Source: Corynebacterium striatum ATCC 6940
GTDB lineage: Bacteria > Actinomycetota > Actinomycetes > Mycobacteriales > Mycobacteriaceae
DNA length: 59,715 nucleotides
Reading direction: 5' to 3'
Assembly (NCBI RefSeq): GCF_000159135.1
Contig: NZ_GG667520.1
Span: 548,903-608,617 of the forward strand
This document shows, in pieces, positions 16,909 to 27,625 of the stretch (its first letter is position 1; the number at the start of each line of letters is the position of its first letter). Both the position numbers and the translations under genes were made by a program. The notes beneath the pieces were generated by a model, which did not search any database, was not told where the DNA came from, and saw nothing but the letters and a program-made list of their open reading frames with translations.

Positions 16909-18714
16909 GTGCTGCGCACTCATTTGGCTGGCGAGCTCCGCAAGGACATCGCAGGCGAAACCGTAACCCTGACCGGCTGGGTTTCCCGTCGCCGTGACCA
17001 CGGTGGCGTTATCTTCATCGACCTGCGTGACCGTTCCGGCATCGCTCAGGTCGTCTTCCGTGAATCCGACGTTGCAGAGCGCGCCCACGACCTGCGCTCC
17101 GAGTACTGCGTCAAGGTTACCGGTGTGGTTGAGCCGCGCCCAGAGGGCTCCGAGAACCCCAACCTGCCTTCCGGCGAGATCGAGGTTAACGTTTCTGAGC
17201 TTGAGGTCCTTAACAAGTCCGCAGCACTGCCGTTCCAGATCGACGATCCTTCAACCTCCGGCGAGGTCGGCGAGGAGACCCGTCTGAAATACCGCTACCT
17301 CGACTTGCGCCGCAAGACCCAGGGTGATGCCCTCCGCCTGCGCTCCGAGGCGAACCGTGCTGCCCGCGAGGTCCTGGCCCGCCACGATTTCACTGAGATC
17401 GAGACCCCAACCCTGACTCGCTCCACCCCCGAGGGCGCACGCGACTTCCTCGTGCCGGCTCGTCTGAAGCCAGGCTCCTGGTACGCATTGCCGCAGTCCC
17501 CGCAGCTGTTCAAGCAGCTGCTGATGGTGGCTGGTATGGAGCGCTACTACCAGATTGCTCGCTGCTACCGCGACGAGGACTTCCGCGCTGACCGCCAGCC
17601 GGAGTTCACCCAGCTCGACGTTGAGATGTCCTTCGTCGATCAGGATGATGTCATTGCTCTCGCTGAGGAGATCGTTTCCGCCCTGTGGAAGCTCATCGGC
17701 TACGAAATCACCACCCCAATCCCACGTATGACCTACGCGGATGCCATGAAATACTACGGCTCCGATAAGCCCGACCTGCGCTTCGGCATCAAGATCGTCG
17801 AGTGCACCGACTTCTTCAAGGACACCACCTTCCGCGTGTTCCAGAACGAGTACGTCGGCGCAGTCGTCATGGAGGGCGGTGCTTCCCAGCCACGCCGTCA
17901 GTTCGATGCTTGGCAGGAGTGGGCAAAACAGCGCGGTGCTAAGGGCTTGGCTTACATCACCATCGCTGAGGATGGCAGCCTCGGTGGCCCGGTCGCCAAG
18001 AACATCACCGACGCAGAGCGCGAGGGCATCGCCGCCCACGTCGGCGCACAGCCAGGCGACGCCATCTTCTTCGCCGCCGGCGACACCAAGTCCTCCCGCG
18101 CGCTGCTGGGCGCAGCCCGTGGCGAGATCGCTCGCAAGCTCGACCTCATCAAGGATGGCGACTGGGCATTTACCTGGGTTGTTGACGCACCGCTCTTCGA
18201 GCCAGCCGCTGACGCCACCGCTTCCGGCGACGTGGCACTTGGCCACTCCAAGTGGACCGCAGTCCACCACGCTTTCACCTCCCCGAAGCCGGAGTACCTC
18301 GACTCCTTCGACAAGGAGCCGGGCGAGGCTCTTGCCTACGCATACGACATCGTCTGCAACGGTAACGAAATTGGTGGCGGTTCCATCCGTATTCACCAGC
18401 AGGATGTGCAGAAGCGCGTCTTCGACGTCATGGGTATTGGCGAGGAAGAAGCACAGGAGAAGTTCGGCTTCCTGCTTGATGCATTCCAGTACGGCGCACC
18501 GCCACACGGCGGCATCGCTTTCGGCTGGGACCGCATCGTATCCCTGCTCGGCGGCTTTGACTCCATCCGCGACGTCATCGCCTTCCCGAAGTCCGGTGGC
18601 GGAGTTGACCCGCTGACTGATGCTCCTGGTCCGATCCCTGCTGCACAGCGCAAGGAGACCGGCGTTGACTTCAAGCCGGAAAAGAAGGCTGAAAAGAAGG
18701 CCGAAGCCAACTAA
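16909..18714 (+). CDS. aspS: Aspartate-tRNA ligase (AspRS)
   Basis: 601 residues, class II synthetase of the bacterial type: N-terminal OB-fold anticodon domain ([20 protein letters not shown]), catalytic core with [15 protein letters not shown] and [16 protein letters not shown], the inserted GAD domain, and motif 3 [10 protein letters not shown]. In actinobacteria the enzyme may be non-discriminating and also charge tRNA-Asn for later amidation; that cannot be settled here. The GTG at 16909 gives the standard N-terminus. The C-terminus has a Lys/Glu-rich tail (about 15 residues). A TAGACT (16810-16815) may be the -10 box. Confidence 0.97.
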   Translation: MLRTHLAGELRKDIAGETVTLTGWVSRRRDHGGVIFIDLRDRSGIAQVVFRESDVAERAHDLRSEYCVKVTGVVEPRPEGSENPNLPSGEIEVNVSELEVLNKSAALPFQIDDPSTSGEVGEETRLKYRYLDLRRKTQGDALRLRSEANRAAREVLARHDFTEIETPTLTRSTPEGARDFLVPARLKPGSWYALPQSPQLFKQLLMVAGMERYYQIARCYRDEDFRADRQPEFTQLDVEMSFVDQDDVIALAEEIVSALWKLIGYEITTPIPRMTYADAMKYYGSDKPDLRFGIKIVECTDFFKDTTFRVFQNEYVGAVVMEGGASQPRRQFDAWQEWAKQRGAKGLAYITIAEDGSLGGPVAKNITDAEREGIAAHVGAQPGDAIFFAAGDTKSSRALLGAARGEIARKLDLIKDGDWAFTWVVDAPLFEPAADATASGDVALGHSKWTAVHHAFTSPKPEYLDSFDKEPGEALAYAYDIVCNGNEIGGGSIRIHQQDVQKRVFDVMGIGEEEAQEKFGFLLDAFQYGAPPHGGIAFGWDRIVSLLGGFDSIRDVIAFPKSGGGVDPLTDAPGPIPAAQRKETGVDFKPEKKAEKKAEAN

Positions 18715-18836
18715 AGCGCGGGCATCAAGCGGGGCAGCAACGTGGTACAGCGTTCGATAAAGGGCGTTGGAAGCGAAGCGCCCCGCTTTATTGCGGTTAG
18801 CGTTGGGCAGTATGAGGAATTTTTAAGGGAGAGATA

Positions 18837-20048
18837 GTGACCACGGAGAAGGTTTACACCCAAGATGAGGTCGTGACATTTGCAGCAGAGCTGCTGTCGC
18901 GCCGCTATGGAGGTGTGCCCGAATTTACTCAGGTGACCGACCTGGGCGGTTCCGGTAATGCCTTAGTGCTGCGCGCACGCATGACACCGACCGCGTTTCT
19001 CCCGCACCGTTCCGTGGTCATCAAATACAACCCCATGACGGGCCATTCCATCGACGATGCGGCGTTGCTGCTTGAAGTCGTGGCCTATCAGTTCACCACG
19101 GCCCTCAATGAGGACGTGCGTCCTGGTCCGGTTCTTTTTGCCGCGGACTTGGAGCGTCGCATTTTGGTGCTTTCCGACGCCGGCGAAGGTGACACGTTGG
19201 CTGATGTTCTGACGCGTGCAAAAGGGGAGGACCGCAAAGAAGTCCTCCGCAAGCTAGGACGCTCGCTTGGCCAGATGCATGCGGGGACCGCGGGACGAGA
19301 GCTTGACTACGAGACTTTGCTCAACCGCATGCTGCGCCAGCATCCTGAATACGAAGAGCACCAGGCGCTGCGCGATGAATCCCTGCGTGCGTCCATCCTC
19401 ATCGGTGCAGACATTCTCTCCAAGGCTGGCCTTCCCGCGCCAGCGCACTTTGTCGAACTGGCGGAAAAGGCCGCGAGTGCCTTGAGCTATGGCCAAGAGC
19501 GTGCCTTTACACCCTTCGACTTGTCGCCCGACAACGTCATTGTCTCGCAGCGTTTGTCCTTCTTGGACTATGAGTGGGCCGGCTACCGCAACGTTGGATT
19601 CGACGTCGCCTGCGTTATCGCAGGTTTCCCGCAGTTCCTTTTCGCGCGCCCAATCTCTGACGAGGAAGCGGAGATCTTCATCTCCGCATGGCAGCGCCAC
19701 GTCACCGGCGTGTGGCCGCGCTTTGCTGATGACGCAGAGCTGCACGAGCTCATCGTCGCTTCCCTCATCGGGTGGGCGCTATCCAGCGTGACCACCATGT
19801 ATGCCGGTGGCATTGAAGGAGTCGTAGCCTTGGCCGAAGGCTCCGCAGAGGTCTTCCACGATGCGCGCAACTCCGTGCTGCGCCCCGCAGACCAAGGGCC
19901 ATTTAGTGAGGAGGAAGTCCTCATTAGGCGCGACCTGTATGAGACCTTCGAGGCCTTGTCACGTTATGCGGCACAGTGCGGCAGCGACACCTGCCAGCCC
20001 GTTGCGGAGTTTGGCCGTACCGTGGCCACGCGGCTTCGCGGAGCGTAG
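18837..20048 (+). CDS. APH-like phosphotransferase family protein
   Basis: 403 residues with the kinase-like fold of aminoglycoside phosphotransferases and choline kinases. The catalytic loop is FDLSPDNV and the metal-binding Asp is in FLDYEWAG. The His usual in the HGD motif is replaced by Phe, and the Gly-rich ATP loop is GGSGNALVLRA. The substrate is unknown; drug resistance should not be assumed. GTG start with AAGGGAGAG just upstream. It is followed after 3 bases by rarA, so they form an operon. Confidence 0.82.
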   Translation: MTTEKVYTQDEVVTFAAELLSRRYGGVPEFTQVTDLGGSGNALVLRARMTPTAFLPHRSVVIKYNPMTGHSIDDAALLLEVVAYQFTTALNEDVRPGPVLFAADLERRILVLSDAGEGDTLADVLTRAKGEDRKEVLRKLGRSLGQMHAGTAGRELDYETLLNRMLRQHPEYEEHQALRDESLRASILIGADILSKAGLPAPAHFVELAEKAASALSYGQERAFTPFDLSPDNVIVSQRLSFLDYEWAGYRNVGFDVACVIAGFPQFLFARPISDEEAEIFISAWQRHVTGVWPRFADDAELHELIVASLIGWALSSVTTMYAGGIEGVVALAEGSAEVFHDARNSVLRPADQGPFSEEEVLIRRDLYETFEALSRYAAQCGSDTCQPVAEFGRTVATRLRGA

Positions 20049-20051
20049 GCG

Positions 20052-21413
20052 ATGTCGCAAGACTCACTTTTTGGACCCGCACCTAGGGGGAGCGAACCTG
20101 CTGGGCCCCTTCCTGGTCAGGAAATCTTCGCCACCCATGCTGGCTCGCCGCTCGCTGCACGGATGCGCCCGCAAAGCCTCGACGAGGTCTTGGGACAAGG
20201 CCACCTGCTTGAAAAGGGGAAGCCGTTGCGTCGCCTTATTGAGGGCTCCGGCGAAGCCTCGGTCATTCTCTATGGTCCGCCCGGTACGGGAAAGACCACG
20301 ATTGCCTCGCTGATTGCCAAGGCGATTGGCCAGAACTTTGTGGGCTTATCCGCCCTCGATTCCGGCGTAAAGCAGGTGCGTGAAGTCATCACGCACGCGC
20401 GCCAAGAGCTTATCCATGGGCGTCGCACAGTGCTCTTCATCGACGAGGTGCATCGTTTTTCCAAGACCCAGCAGGACGCGTTGCTGGCGGCGGTAGAAAA
20501 TCGCACCGTCCTTTTGGTGGCTGCTACCACGGAAAATCCTTCTTTCTCCGTCGTTGCGCCCTTGCTGTCCCGCTCCCTGTTGCTGCAATTGGAGCCGCTT
20601 GACGACGCCTCCCTGCGCGCCCTTGCACAGAAGGCACTGACGAGCGAGAGGGGACTTGCAGGAAGGATTAGCGCGAGCGAGGAAGCGCTTGAACATTTGG
20701 TCCTTTTGGCTGGTGGCGACGCCCGCCGCACTCTGACCTACTTGGAAGCCGCTGCGGAAGCGGTCCCCGACGGCGGCGAGCTTACGCCGCAAATCATTCG
20801 TGACAACGTCAATCGCGCCGTGGTGCGCTATGACCGCGACGGGGATCAGCACTATGACGTGGTCTCGGCTTTCATTAAGTCCATTCGTGGCTCAGACGTC
20901 GATGCGGCCTTGCACTATCTAGCACGCATGGTGGAAGCAGGGGAGGATCCGCGCTTTATCGCCCGCCGCCTCATCGTTCATGCCTCTGAAGATATCGGCA
21001 TGGCCGATCCCACTGCGCTGCAAGTAGCAGTGGCGGCGGCTGAAGCTGCGCAGCTCATCGGCATGCCCGAAGCGCGCATTCCCTTGGCCCAAGCGACCAT
21101 CCACTTGGCCACCGCGCCAAAGTCCAACTCGGTCATCGCTGCGATCTCTGCAGCGCAGGCTGATGTCCAGTCGGGCCGCATTGGCCACGTGCCCTCGCAC
21201 CTGCGTGATGGCCACTATGAGGGGGCCAAGAAACTGGGGCATGCCGTGGGGTACAAGTACCCGCATGATGATCCGCGCGGCGTCGTCAAGCAGCAATATC
21301 TGCCCGACGAGCTCGAGGACTCCATCTATTACGAACCAACGGATCACGGTGCGGAGAAGCGAATCTTCGACTATCTGGGGCGACTGCGCAACATCATCCG
21401 CGGTAAGCGCTAA
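20052..21413 (+). CDS. rarA: Replication-associated recombination protein RarA (MgsA)
   Basis: 453 residues, an AAA+ ATPase related to clamp-loader subunits. Walker A is GPPGTGKTT and Walker B is LFIDEVHRF, followed by TTENPSFSV and the arginine-finger region near [20 protein letters not shown]. RarA acts at stalled replication forks together with SSB and the recombination machinery. The C-terminal tetramerisation domain carries [13 protein letters not shown] and [15 protein letters not shown]. It starts 3 bases after the phosphotransferase gene. An alaS promoter region follows. Confidence 0.95.
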   Translation: MSQDSLFGPAPRGSEPAGPLPGQEIFATHAGSPLAARMRPQSLDEVLGQGHLLEKGKPLRRLIEGSGEASVILYGPPGTGKTTIASLIAKAIGQNFVGLSALDSGVKQVREVITHARQELIHGRRTVLFIDEVHRFSKTQQDALLAAVENRTVLLVAATTENPSFSVVAPLLSRSLLLQLEPLDDASLRALAQKALTSERGLAGRISASEEALEHLVLLAGGDARRTLTYLEAAAEAVPDGGELTPQIIRDNVNRAVVRYDRDGDQHYDVVSAFIKSIRGSDVDAALHYLARMVEAGEDPRFIARRLIVHASEDIGMADPTALQVAVAAAEAAQLIGMPEARIPLAQATIHLATAPKSNSVIAAISAAQADVQSGRIGHVPSHLRDGHYEGAKKLGHAVGYKYPHDDPRGVVKQQYLPDELEDSIYYEPTDHGAEKRIFDYLGRLRNIIRGKR

Positions 21414-21487
21414 AGGCGCGCATCGGCCGCAGGGCGGCCAACTGCCAAGTTCGTACTGGCGAGCGCGCGAAAAGTGTGCCCCGATAT

Positions 21488-21503
21488 CGGCAAATCTTTG
21501 CCG
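21488..21503. promoter_or_regulatory. Dyad in the alaS promoter region
   Basis: CGGCAAA-TC-TTTGCCG is a perfect inverted repeat with 7-bp arms. It overlaps CCGATATCGG (21481-21490), a second palindrome, and ends 7 bases before TAGAGT (21510-21515), a likely alaS -10 box. No T-run follows, so an operator is more likely than a terminator for rarA. The cognate regulator is unknown. Confidence 0.4.
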
Positions 21504-21559
21504 CACGGGTAGAGTTGAGCGCTGTTACGTACCGCTTAAACAGTGAAGGACTTTAGCTC

Positions 21560-24247
21560 GTGAAGACTCATGAGATCCGGGAACGCTTTACCCAGCACTT
21601 CGTCAAGACTGGACATGAAGCCGTGCCAAGCGCGTCGCTGATCCTGGACGACCCGAACCTGCTCTTCGTCAACGCCGGCATGGTTCCGTTCAAGCCGTAC
21701 TTCCTGGGACAGCAGAATCCGCCATTCCCTAATGGTCTGGCAACTTCCATCCAGAAGTGCGTGCGCACCCTGGACATCGAAGAGGTGGGCATCACCACCC
21801 GCCACAACACCTTCTTCCAGATGGCTGGCAACTTCTCCTTTGGCCAGTACTTCAAGGAAGGCGCCATCAAGAACGCGTGGAGCCTATTGACCGGCTCCGT
21901 AGAAGACGGCGGCTTCGGCTTGGATCCAGAGCGCCTCTGGGTCACTGTCTACCTCGATGACGATGAGGCTGCTGACATCTGGCACGAGCAGGTTGGCGTG
22001 CCGCGCGAGCGTATCCAGCGCTTGGGTATGGAAGACAACTACTGGTCCATGGGTATCCCTGGTCCGTGTGGTCCGTGTTCCGAGATCTACTACGACCGTG
22101 GCCCTGAGTACGGCGCAGAAGGCGGCCCAGTAGCTGATGACAACCGCTATATGGAGATCTGGAACTTGGTCTTCATGCAGAACGAGCGTGGTGAAGGCAT
22201 CGGCAAGGGCAACTTCGAAATTCTCGGCCCGCTGCCGAAGAAGAACATCGATACCGGCCTGGGCATCGAACGCGTGGCCTGCATCCTGCAGGGCGTAGAC
22301 AATGTCTACGAAACCGACTTGTTGCGCCCGGTTATCGACGCAGCTGAGGAACTCACCGGCGCAAAGTACGGCGAGGGTGCGTCCGATCAGGACAACATTC
22401 GCTTCCGCGTTATCGCTGATCACTCCCGCACCGGAATGATGCTCATCCTGGATGGCGTTACGCCAGGCAACGAGGGCCGCGGCTACATCCTGCGCCGCCT
22501 ACTGCGCCGCATCATCCGCTCTGCCCGCCTGCTTGGCGCTACCGCACCGAGCATGGAGCGCTTCATGAACACGATCATGGACACCATGACCCCGTCCTAC
22601 CCGGAGATCGCTGACAACCGCGAGCGCATCCTGCGCGTTGCCATCGCGGAGGAGAAGGCCTTCCTCAAGACCCTCGAATCCGGCACCAAGCTCTTTGACG
22701 AGGCTGTTGAAGCGCTCAAGTCCACCTCGCGCGCTGCTACGCCGAAGATTCTTTCGGGCGAGAAGGCTTTCGAGCTGCACGATACCTACGGTTTCCCAAT
22801 CGATCTGACCCTCGAGATGGCTCAGGAAGCAGGTCTGGAAGTTGACATGGACGGCTTCAATGAAGCCATGGGAGAGCAGCGCCGCCGCGCCAAGGCCGAT
22901 AACCAGGCCAAGAAGCACGGCCACGCCGACCTTTCTCTCTACCGTGAGTGGGTCGATAACAACCCGACCGTCTTCACCGGTTACGAGACGCTTACTTCCG
23001 ACGCCAAGATCATCGGTCTGGTTCGCGATGGCCAGAAGGTCAACGAGGTCCACGAGGGCGAGCAGGTAGAGGTCATCCTCGACCAGTCGCCGCTGTACGC
23101 AGAGTCCGGTGGACAGACCGCTGACCGTGGCCGCATCTACGCAGGAGAAAGCCTGCTCGAGGTCGGTGACGTACAGAAGATTGGAAAGAAGCTCTGGGTG
23201 CACAAGGCAACCGTTACTGCGGGCGGCCTTGACTTGGGCTCCACCGTCACCGCCGAGGTAGACCAGAAGTGGCGCCACGGCGCGGTGCAGGCTCACTCCG
23301 CAACGCACCTCATCCACGCTGCACTGCGCCAGGTGCTCGGCCCAACCGCAGTCCAGGCCGGTTCCTTGAACCGTCCGGGCTACCTGCGCTTTGACTTCAA
23401 CTACACCGAGCAGCTTTCGCCGGCTCAGTTGGAAGAGATCGCATTGATCACTAACCAGGCTGTGGATGCTCACTTCGCTGTCAATACCATCGAGACCTCA
23501 CTGGAACAGGCTAAGCAGATGGGCGCTATGGCTCTCTTTGGCGAGAACTACGGCTCCCAGGTGCGCGTCGTCGAAATGGGCGGTCCTTTCTCCATCGAGC
23601 TCTGTGGCGGTACCCACGTGGCCAATACCTCCGAGATCGGCCCGGTGTCCGTCCTGGGTGAGTCCTCCGTTGGTTCCGGCGCACGCCGCATCGAGGCTTA
23701 CTCCGGCATGGATGCCTTCCGCTACTACTCCAAGGAGACCGCGCTCGTTGAGGGCATCTCCCGCGAGCTCAAGATCCAGTCTGAGGACCTGCCGGAGCGT
23801 ATTGCTCAGCTGACTGAGAAGCTCAAGGCTGCAGAGAAGCAGATCGATGAGCTGCACAAGGCACAGCTGATGGCACAGACCGCTGACATGATCGGTGGCG
23901 CAATCACCGTGAACGGTTTTGCCGTTGTCAGCGTTCGCCTGCCGAACAACGTCAGCGGCGGCGACCTGCGCACCCTGGCAACCGACATTAAAAACCGTCT
24001 AGGTGACGAAGCTGGCGTCGTTGTGCTCGCATCTGAGAATGAGGGTGGCAAGACCCCGTTCATTGTTGGTGCCACCAAGGCAGCTGTTGCTCGTGGCATA
24101 AAGGCTGGCGATTTGGTCAAGACAATTTCCGGCTACGTTGACGGCAAGGGTGGCGGAAAGCCTGACATGGCTCAGGGGTCCGGCGCCAATGCTGAAGGTC
24201 TGCAGGCTGCCTTCAACGCTTTGCGTGACGAACTTGAAAAGGCCTAA
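21560..24247 (+). CDS. alaS: Alanine-tRNA ligase (AlaRS)
   Basis: 895 residues. Catalytic domain starts with [16 protein letters not shown] and has [18 protein letters not shown]; the editing domain has the zinc ligands [11 protein letters not shown] and [13 protein letters not shown]; the C-terminal C-Ala domain ends with a Gly-rich [15 protein letters not shown] signature. It charges tRNA-Ala and hydrolyses Ser- and Gly-tRNA-Ala. GTG start. In actinobacteria alaS, ruvX and mltG usually follow each other as here. Confidence 0.97.
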   Translation: MKTHEIRERFTQHFVKTGHEAVPSASLILDDPNLLFVNAGMVPFKPYFLGQQNPPFPNGLATSIQKCVRTLDIEEVGITTRHNTFFQMAGNFSFGQYFKEGAIKNAWSLLTGSVEDGGFGLDPERLWVTVYLDDDEAADIWHEQVGVPRERIQRLGMEDNYWSMGIPGPCGPCSEIYYDRGPEYGAEGGPVADDNRYMEIWNLVFMQNERGEGIGKGNFEILGPLPKKNIDTGLGIERVACILQGVDNVYETDLLRPVIDAAEELTGAKYGEGASDQDNIRFRVIADHSRTGMMLILDGVTPGNEGRGYILRRLLRRIIRSARLLGATAPSMERFMNTIMDTMTPSYPEIADNRERILRVAIAEEKAFLKTLESGTKLFDEAVEALKSTSRAATPKILSGEKAFELHDTYGFPIDLTLEMAQEAGLEVDMDGFNEAMGEQRRRAKADNQAKKHGHADLSLYREWVDNNPTVFTGYETLTSDAKIIGLVRDGQKVNEVHEGEQVEVILDQSPLYAESGGQTADRGRIYAGESLLEVGDVQKIGKKLWVHKATVTAGGLDLGSTVTAEVDQKWRHGAVQAHSATHLIHAALRQVLGPTAVQAGSLNRPGYLRFDFNYTEQLSPAQLEEIALITNQAVDAHFAVNTIETSLEQAKQMGAMALFGENYGSQVRVVEMGGPFSIELCGGTHVANTSEIGPVSVLGESSVGSGARRIEAYSGMDAFRYYSKETALVEGISRELKIQSEDLPERIAQLTEKLKAAEKQIDELHKAQLMAQTADMIGGAITVNGFAVVSVRLPNNVSGGDLRTLATDIKNRLGDEAGVVVLASENEGGKTPFIVGATKAAVARGIKAGDLVKTISGYVDGKGGGKPDMAQGSGANAEGLQAAFNALRDELEKA

Positions 24248-24277
24248 TTCGCTAAAGCCCATGAGGTGTTAGCACTT

Positions 24278-24310
24278 AACCCCCGTTTCCCGTGCTGGGA
24301 GCGGGGGTTT
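24278..24310 (+). terminator. Terminator-like hairpin after alaS
   Basis: AACCCCCG pairs with CGGGGGTT (24278-24285, 24302-24309), with a shorter inner TCCC/GGGA stem. The T-run is short (TTTCTGC), so termination may be partial. The rest of 24248-24484 has no gene. Confidence 0.6.
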
Positions 24311-24484
24311 CTGCGCGTCTAAAGGGGTGAGCATTCGGGAAATCTGTCTTTTTATGCCATGTTTTCAACCCCTGCGCGCCATTGGTTGATGCAATATGAC
24401 TAGAATCTAAATGTCATCGTTATCATTTTGCGACATTGGCTTCATGCTTAAAGTCGTACCCGAACGCGAAGGAACTTCAAGAGT

Positions 24485-25027
24485 ATGGTCGTACAACCCG
24501 ATACCCCGGGGCTTAATGACCCGGGAAATGGGCGTCGCCTAGCACTTGATGTTGGAACCGTGCGCATTGGAGTCGCAGTCTCTGACTCAAACGCCAGCTT
24601 GGCGTTGCCCGTTGAAACTGTGTCCCGCGAAACCGGCTTCAAAGATCAGGACAAAGGTGACATCGACCGTATCTTGGAGCTCATCCGTGAGTACCACGTT
24701 GTGGAAGTTGTGGTTGGCCTACCGCGCGATTTGCAGGGCAATGGTTCTAAAAGCGTGAAACATGCGAAGGAAATTGCGTTTCGCATCCGCCGTAGGCTGG
24801 GAAAAGATGAAACGATAGGGCAACCACCTGTTCGGATGGCTGATGAGCGTTTGACTACGGTCGCCGCGACTACAGCTTTGCGGGCGTCAGGGGTTTCCGA
24901 AAAGAAGGGCCGCAAGGTTATTGACCAAGCAGCCGCAGTAGAGATTTTGCAATCTTGGTTGGATGCGCGCCACAATGCGCTGCAATCAGATGCAACCACC
25001 CACGAGCCTTCAATAGCAGGAGACTAG
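24485..25027 (+). CDS. ruvX: YqgF/RuvX-type Holliday junction resolvase-like / pre-16S rRNA nuclease
   Basis: 180 residues with the RNase H-like fold. Acidic active-site positions are in [16 protein letters not shown], the conserved [14 protein letters not shown] loop, DERLTTVAA, and [15 protein letters not shown]. Homologues process the 5' end of 16S rRNA; the resolvase role is older and less certain. It is followed after 4 bases by mltG. A TAGAAT at 24401 may be a -10 box. Confidence 0.93.
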   Translation: MVVQPDTPGLNDPGNGRRLALDVGTVRIGVAVSDSNASLALPVETVSRETGFKDQDKGDIDRILELIREYHVVEVVVGLPRDLQGNGSKSVKHAKEIAFRIRRRLGKDETIGQPPVRMADERLTTVAATTALRASGVSEKKGRKVIDQAAAVEILQSWLDARHNALQSDATTHEPSIAGD

Positions 25028-25031
25028 TTAC

Positions 25032-26279
25032 GTGAGCCGAAACCAAGAACGAATCGGACGCTCTATGGAGCCCAAGTACGTCAAGCGTCGTCAACGCGGC
25101 CTTGCCGTCGTCCTGGCCTCTGTCGTTCTAATCATTGGCGCCTTGGGCTACATAGGGTTCCGCCTGTTTGGAGGAGGAAGTAGCTTGGACTACGAAGGCA
25201 CCGGCAACGGAACTGTACAGTTGGTACAGGTTCCTGAGGGCTCGTCGATGAGCGAGCTTGGGCCTGCTCTTGTAGAGAAGAACGTGGTCAAGACCGCAGA
25301 GGCATTCTCCTCGGCGGCCAACAGCAATCCCCGCGCAAGCCGCATTCAGCCGGGCTTCTACCGTCTCCAAGAGGAGATGAGTGCGAAGGCCGCAGTGGAT
25401 GCCCTGCTCAAGGACGAGAACAAGATTGATCCTCTGGACGTTCAGGGTGGCGCAACGCTTTCCGACGTCAAGGTGGTCGGCGGGGATGTCCGCTACGGCA
25501 TCTTCTCGCAGATTGCCAAGGTTTCCGAGCAAGAGGGTGGCTCTGTCACCAAGGAAGATCTGGAGAAGGTCGCTGCGACGGTGGATCCCACCGAGCTCGG
25601 CGCACCTGAGTGGGCACTGGAGAAGGTGCGCTCTCGTGGTGAAGACCCGAAGCGCTTGGAGGGCCTCATCGCTCCTGGCCAGTACGTGGTGGACCCGAAC
25701 ATGGATGCAAAGGACATCCTGAAGGACCTCATTGAGCGTTCGACCAAGCGCTACAACGAGACCGGCATCGTGGACCGAGCACAAGCAATTGGCAAGACTC
25801 CATATGAATTGCTGGTTGCAGCATCCCTGGTCGAGCGCGAGGCCCCAGCCGGTGAGTTCGGCAAGGTTGCCCGCGTCATCCTCAACCGTCTCGACGAGCC
25901 AATGCGCTTGGAGCTTGACTCCACCGTTAACTACGGCCTGCCGGACGTTGAGCTTGCAACCACCGATGAGGCACGCGCTGAGGTTACCCCGTGGAACACC
26001 TACGCCAAGGAAGGTCTTCCGGACACCCCGATTGCTTCCCCGTCCGTCGAAGCCATCGACGCTATGGAGCACCCAGCTGAGGGCAATTGGCTGTTCTTCG
26101 CCACGATTGATGCTCAAGGCACTACCGTGTTCACCGACAACTATGACGAGCATCTGGACAACGTAGATAAGGCCATCAACTCGGGCATCCTGGATACTCA
26201 ACGCGAAGGTGCCCAGCAGGGCGGTACGCAAGGCGAAGGACAACCGGCTGGGCAGCCTGCAGAACAGCCGGCGCAGTAG
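25032..26279 (+). CDS. mltG: Endolytic transglycosylase MltG (YceG family)
   Basis: 415 residues. A cytoplasmic charged N-terminus and one membrane segment (about 24-46) precede the extracytoplasmic LysM-like and catalytic domains. The catalytic Glu is in ASLVEREAP, and ILNRLDEPMRLELDSTVNYG carries the conserved Asp-Ser-Thr-Val. MltG cuts nascent peptidoglycan glycan strands and sets their length. The C-terminus ends in a Gln/Gly/Pro tail. The GTG at 25032 follows the ruvX stop; the same transcript continues to aroE. Confidence 0.93.
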   Translation: MSRNQERIGRSMEPKYVKRRQRGLAVVLASVVLIIGALGYIGFRLFGGGSSLDYEGTGNGTVQLVQVPEGSSMSELGPALVEKNVVKTAEAFSSAANSNPRASRIQPGFYRLQEEMSAKAAVDALLKDENKIDPLDVQGGATLSDVKVVGGDVRYGIFSQIAKVSEQEGGSVTKEDLEKVAATVDPTELGAPEWALEKVRSRGEDPKRLEGLIAPGQYVVDPNMDAKDILKDLIERSTKRYNETGIVDRAQAIGKTPYELLVAASLVEREAPAGEFGKVARVILNRLDEPMRLELDSTVNYGLPDVELATTDEARAEVTPWNTYAKEGLPDTPIASPSVEAIDAMEHPAEGNWLFFATIDAQGTTVFTDNYDEHLDNVDKAINSGILDTQREGAQQGGTQGEGQPAGQPAEQPAQ

Positions 26280-26327
26280 CGCGGGGCCGTGAAGACAGAA
26301 CTTTAACGAGGAACGAGGGGATAGAGA

Positions 26328-27143
26328 ATGCCACGTGCTGCAGTCCTTGGAAAGCCTATAGCGCACTCTCTTTCCCCTGTTCTGCATAACGCTGGGTACG
26401 CGGCTTTGTCGCTCAGCGATTGGGAATACACCCGATTCGAGGTCACCGCTGAAGAACTCCCGCGCTTTCTCGATGAGGCACCGGAGGATTTCCGTGGCTT
26501 CTCCGTCACGATGCCTGGCAAGTTTGCGGCACTCGAATACGCATCCCAGTGCACCGAGCGCGCGGAGCTCATCGGGTCGGCGAATACGCTCGTGCGAATC
26601 GACGACGGCTGGCGAGCAGACAACACCGACACCGAGGGCGTTTTAGGTGCTTTGAACGCGTTATTGGGGGACAAAACTCCCCATGCTGCGTTGCTTATTG
26701 GTTCTGGTGGCACGGCGCGTCCCGCGCTGTGGGGGCTTGCCCAGCGGGGCGTTTGTGACGTAACGGTGCTCAACCGCTCCGACCGCATGGAGGAGCTGCG
26801 TCCTCTAGCCGGAGCTCTGGGTATCACCTTGCACAAGGCCACGTTTGATGATGACCTTGTCGCATTGACTCGGGCGATGGACGTGATCGTTTCTACTGTT
26901 CCCTCTGCTGCACTCGAAGGACGTCTATTTGATCTCGCCCATGCGCCAGTCTTTGACGTTATTTATGATCCGTGGCCTACTCCTTTGACTATTCACGCTG
27001 CAGCAGACGGCTACGCCACTGTGGGCGGCCATGTCATGTTGGCGCATCAATCCTTTAGCCAGTTTGAGCAATTTACCGGACATACGGCTCCGCGTGAGCA
27101 GATGCAGATGGCGCTCAACGAAGCGCTGGGGCTTAACCAATAA
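26328..27143 (+). CDS. aroE: Shikimate dehydrogenase
   Basis: 271 residues. It reduces 3-dehydroshikimate to shikimate with NADPH. The substrate site is formed by AHSLSPVLHN, the catalytic Lys of MPGKFAA and Asp of DNTDTEG; the NADP loop is GSGGTARPA. Its place after mltG and before aroC fits the shikimate gene group of corynebacteria. Translation probably depends on a GAGGGG-like site upstream of the ATG. Confidence 0.93.
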   Translation: MPRAAVLGKPIAHSLSPVLHNAGYAALSLSDWEYTRFEVTAEELPRFLDEAPEDFRGFSVTMPGKFAALEYASQCTERAELIGSANTLVRIDDGWRADNTDTEGVLGALNALLGDKTPHAALLIGSGGTARPALWGLAQRGVCDVTVLNRSDRMEELRPLAGALGITLHKATFDDDLVALTRAMDVIVSTVPSAALEGRLFDLAHAPVFDVIYDPWPTPLTIHAAADGYATVGGHVMLAHQSFSQFEQFTGHTAPREQMQMALNEALGLNQ

Positions 27144-27191
27144 AAGCCCGTCCCTGATGCCACTGCCTGGAATTCGCTAGGGTGTGGGGCT

Positions 27192-27575
27192 ATGGGGGAA
27201 ATCAGTGCTGTCATTGGTGCGCTGTGGGGTGCAGCGCTTATTTATTTTGATGTCCGTTTCAAGCGGCTTCCAGATTGGCTCACTCTGCCAGCGGCGGTGG
27301 CTTCGTTGCTGTTCTTTGAGCCGGCCGGACTCATCTGGCCTGGGATCTACCTAGCCTTGGCTTGTTGGCGAGGCGGTGTTGGCGGCGGCGATATCAAGTT
27401 GGCCTTCCCGCTGGGCATGTGGGTTACTCACGAGTGCGGCGTGATGGGGCAGCTCCTGGCGATGATGGGGGCGTCGCTAAGCACGGCTGTGTGGGGCACG
27501 TTGCGCAAAGACTCAGCGCCACCGCACGGACCTGGGATGCTGATTGCCGCAGCACTTTGTGTGATTGCGCTCTAA
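27192..27575 (+). CDS. Small A24 (prepilin peptidase-like) membrane protein
   Basis: 127 residues with about four hydrophobic segments. The two catalytic Asp of A24 aspartyl proteases fit [12 protein letters not shown] and GGGDIKLAF. Full prepilin peptidases also have an N-terminal methyltransferase part, absent here. TAGGGT 8 bases before the ATG suggests a leaderless mRNA. No pilin genes lie nearby in this window; a substrate at another locus (such as tad pili) is possible but inferred. Confidence 0.75.
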   Translation: MGEISAVIGALWGAALIYFDVRFKRLPDWLTLPAAVASLLFFEPAGLIWPGIYLALACWRGGVGGGDIKLAFPLGMWVTHECGVMGQLLAMMGASLSTAVWGTLRKDSAPPHGPGMLIAAALCVIAL

Positions 27576-27611
27576 GTTTTACCCTGCTGGCACCACGGAT
27601 TGCCTGTCGTG

Positions 27612-27623
27612 CGATAATTATCG
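27612..27623 (+). promoter_or_regulatory. -10 region of aroC with 12-bp palindrome
   Basis: CGATAATTATCG is a perfect 12-bp palindrome. It contains GATAAT (27613-27618) that lies 7 bases before the aroC ATG, the spacing of a leaderless promoter. The palindrome could be chance or an operator. Confidence 0.45.
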
Positions 27624-27625
27624 GC

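Noticed and set aside
17251..18507. Long minus-strand frame opposite aspS
   Set aside because: Shadow frame of a strongly biased housekeeping gene, no motif.
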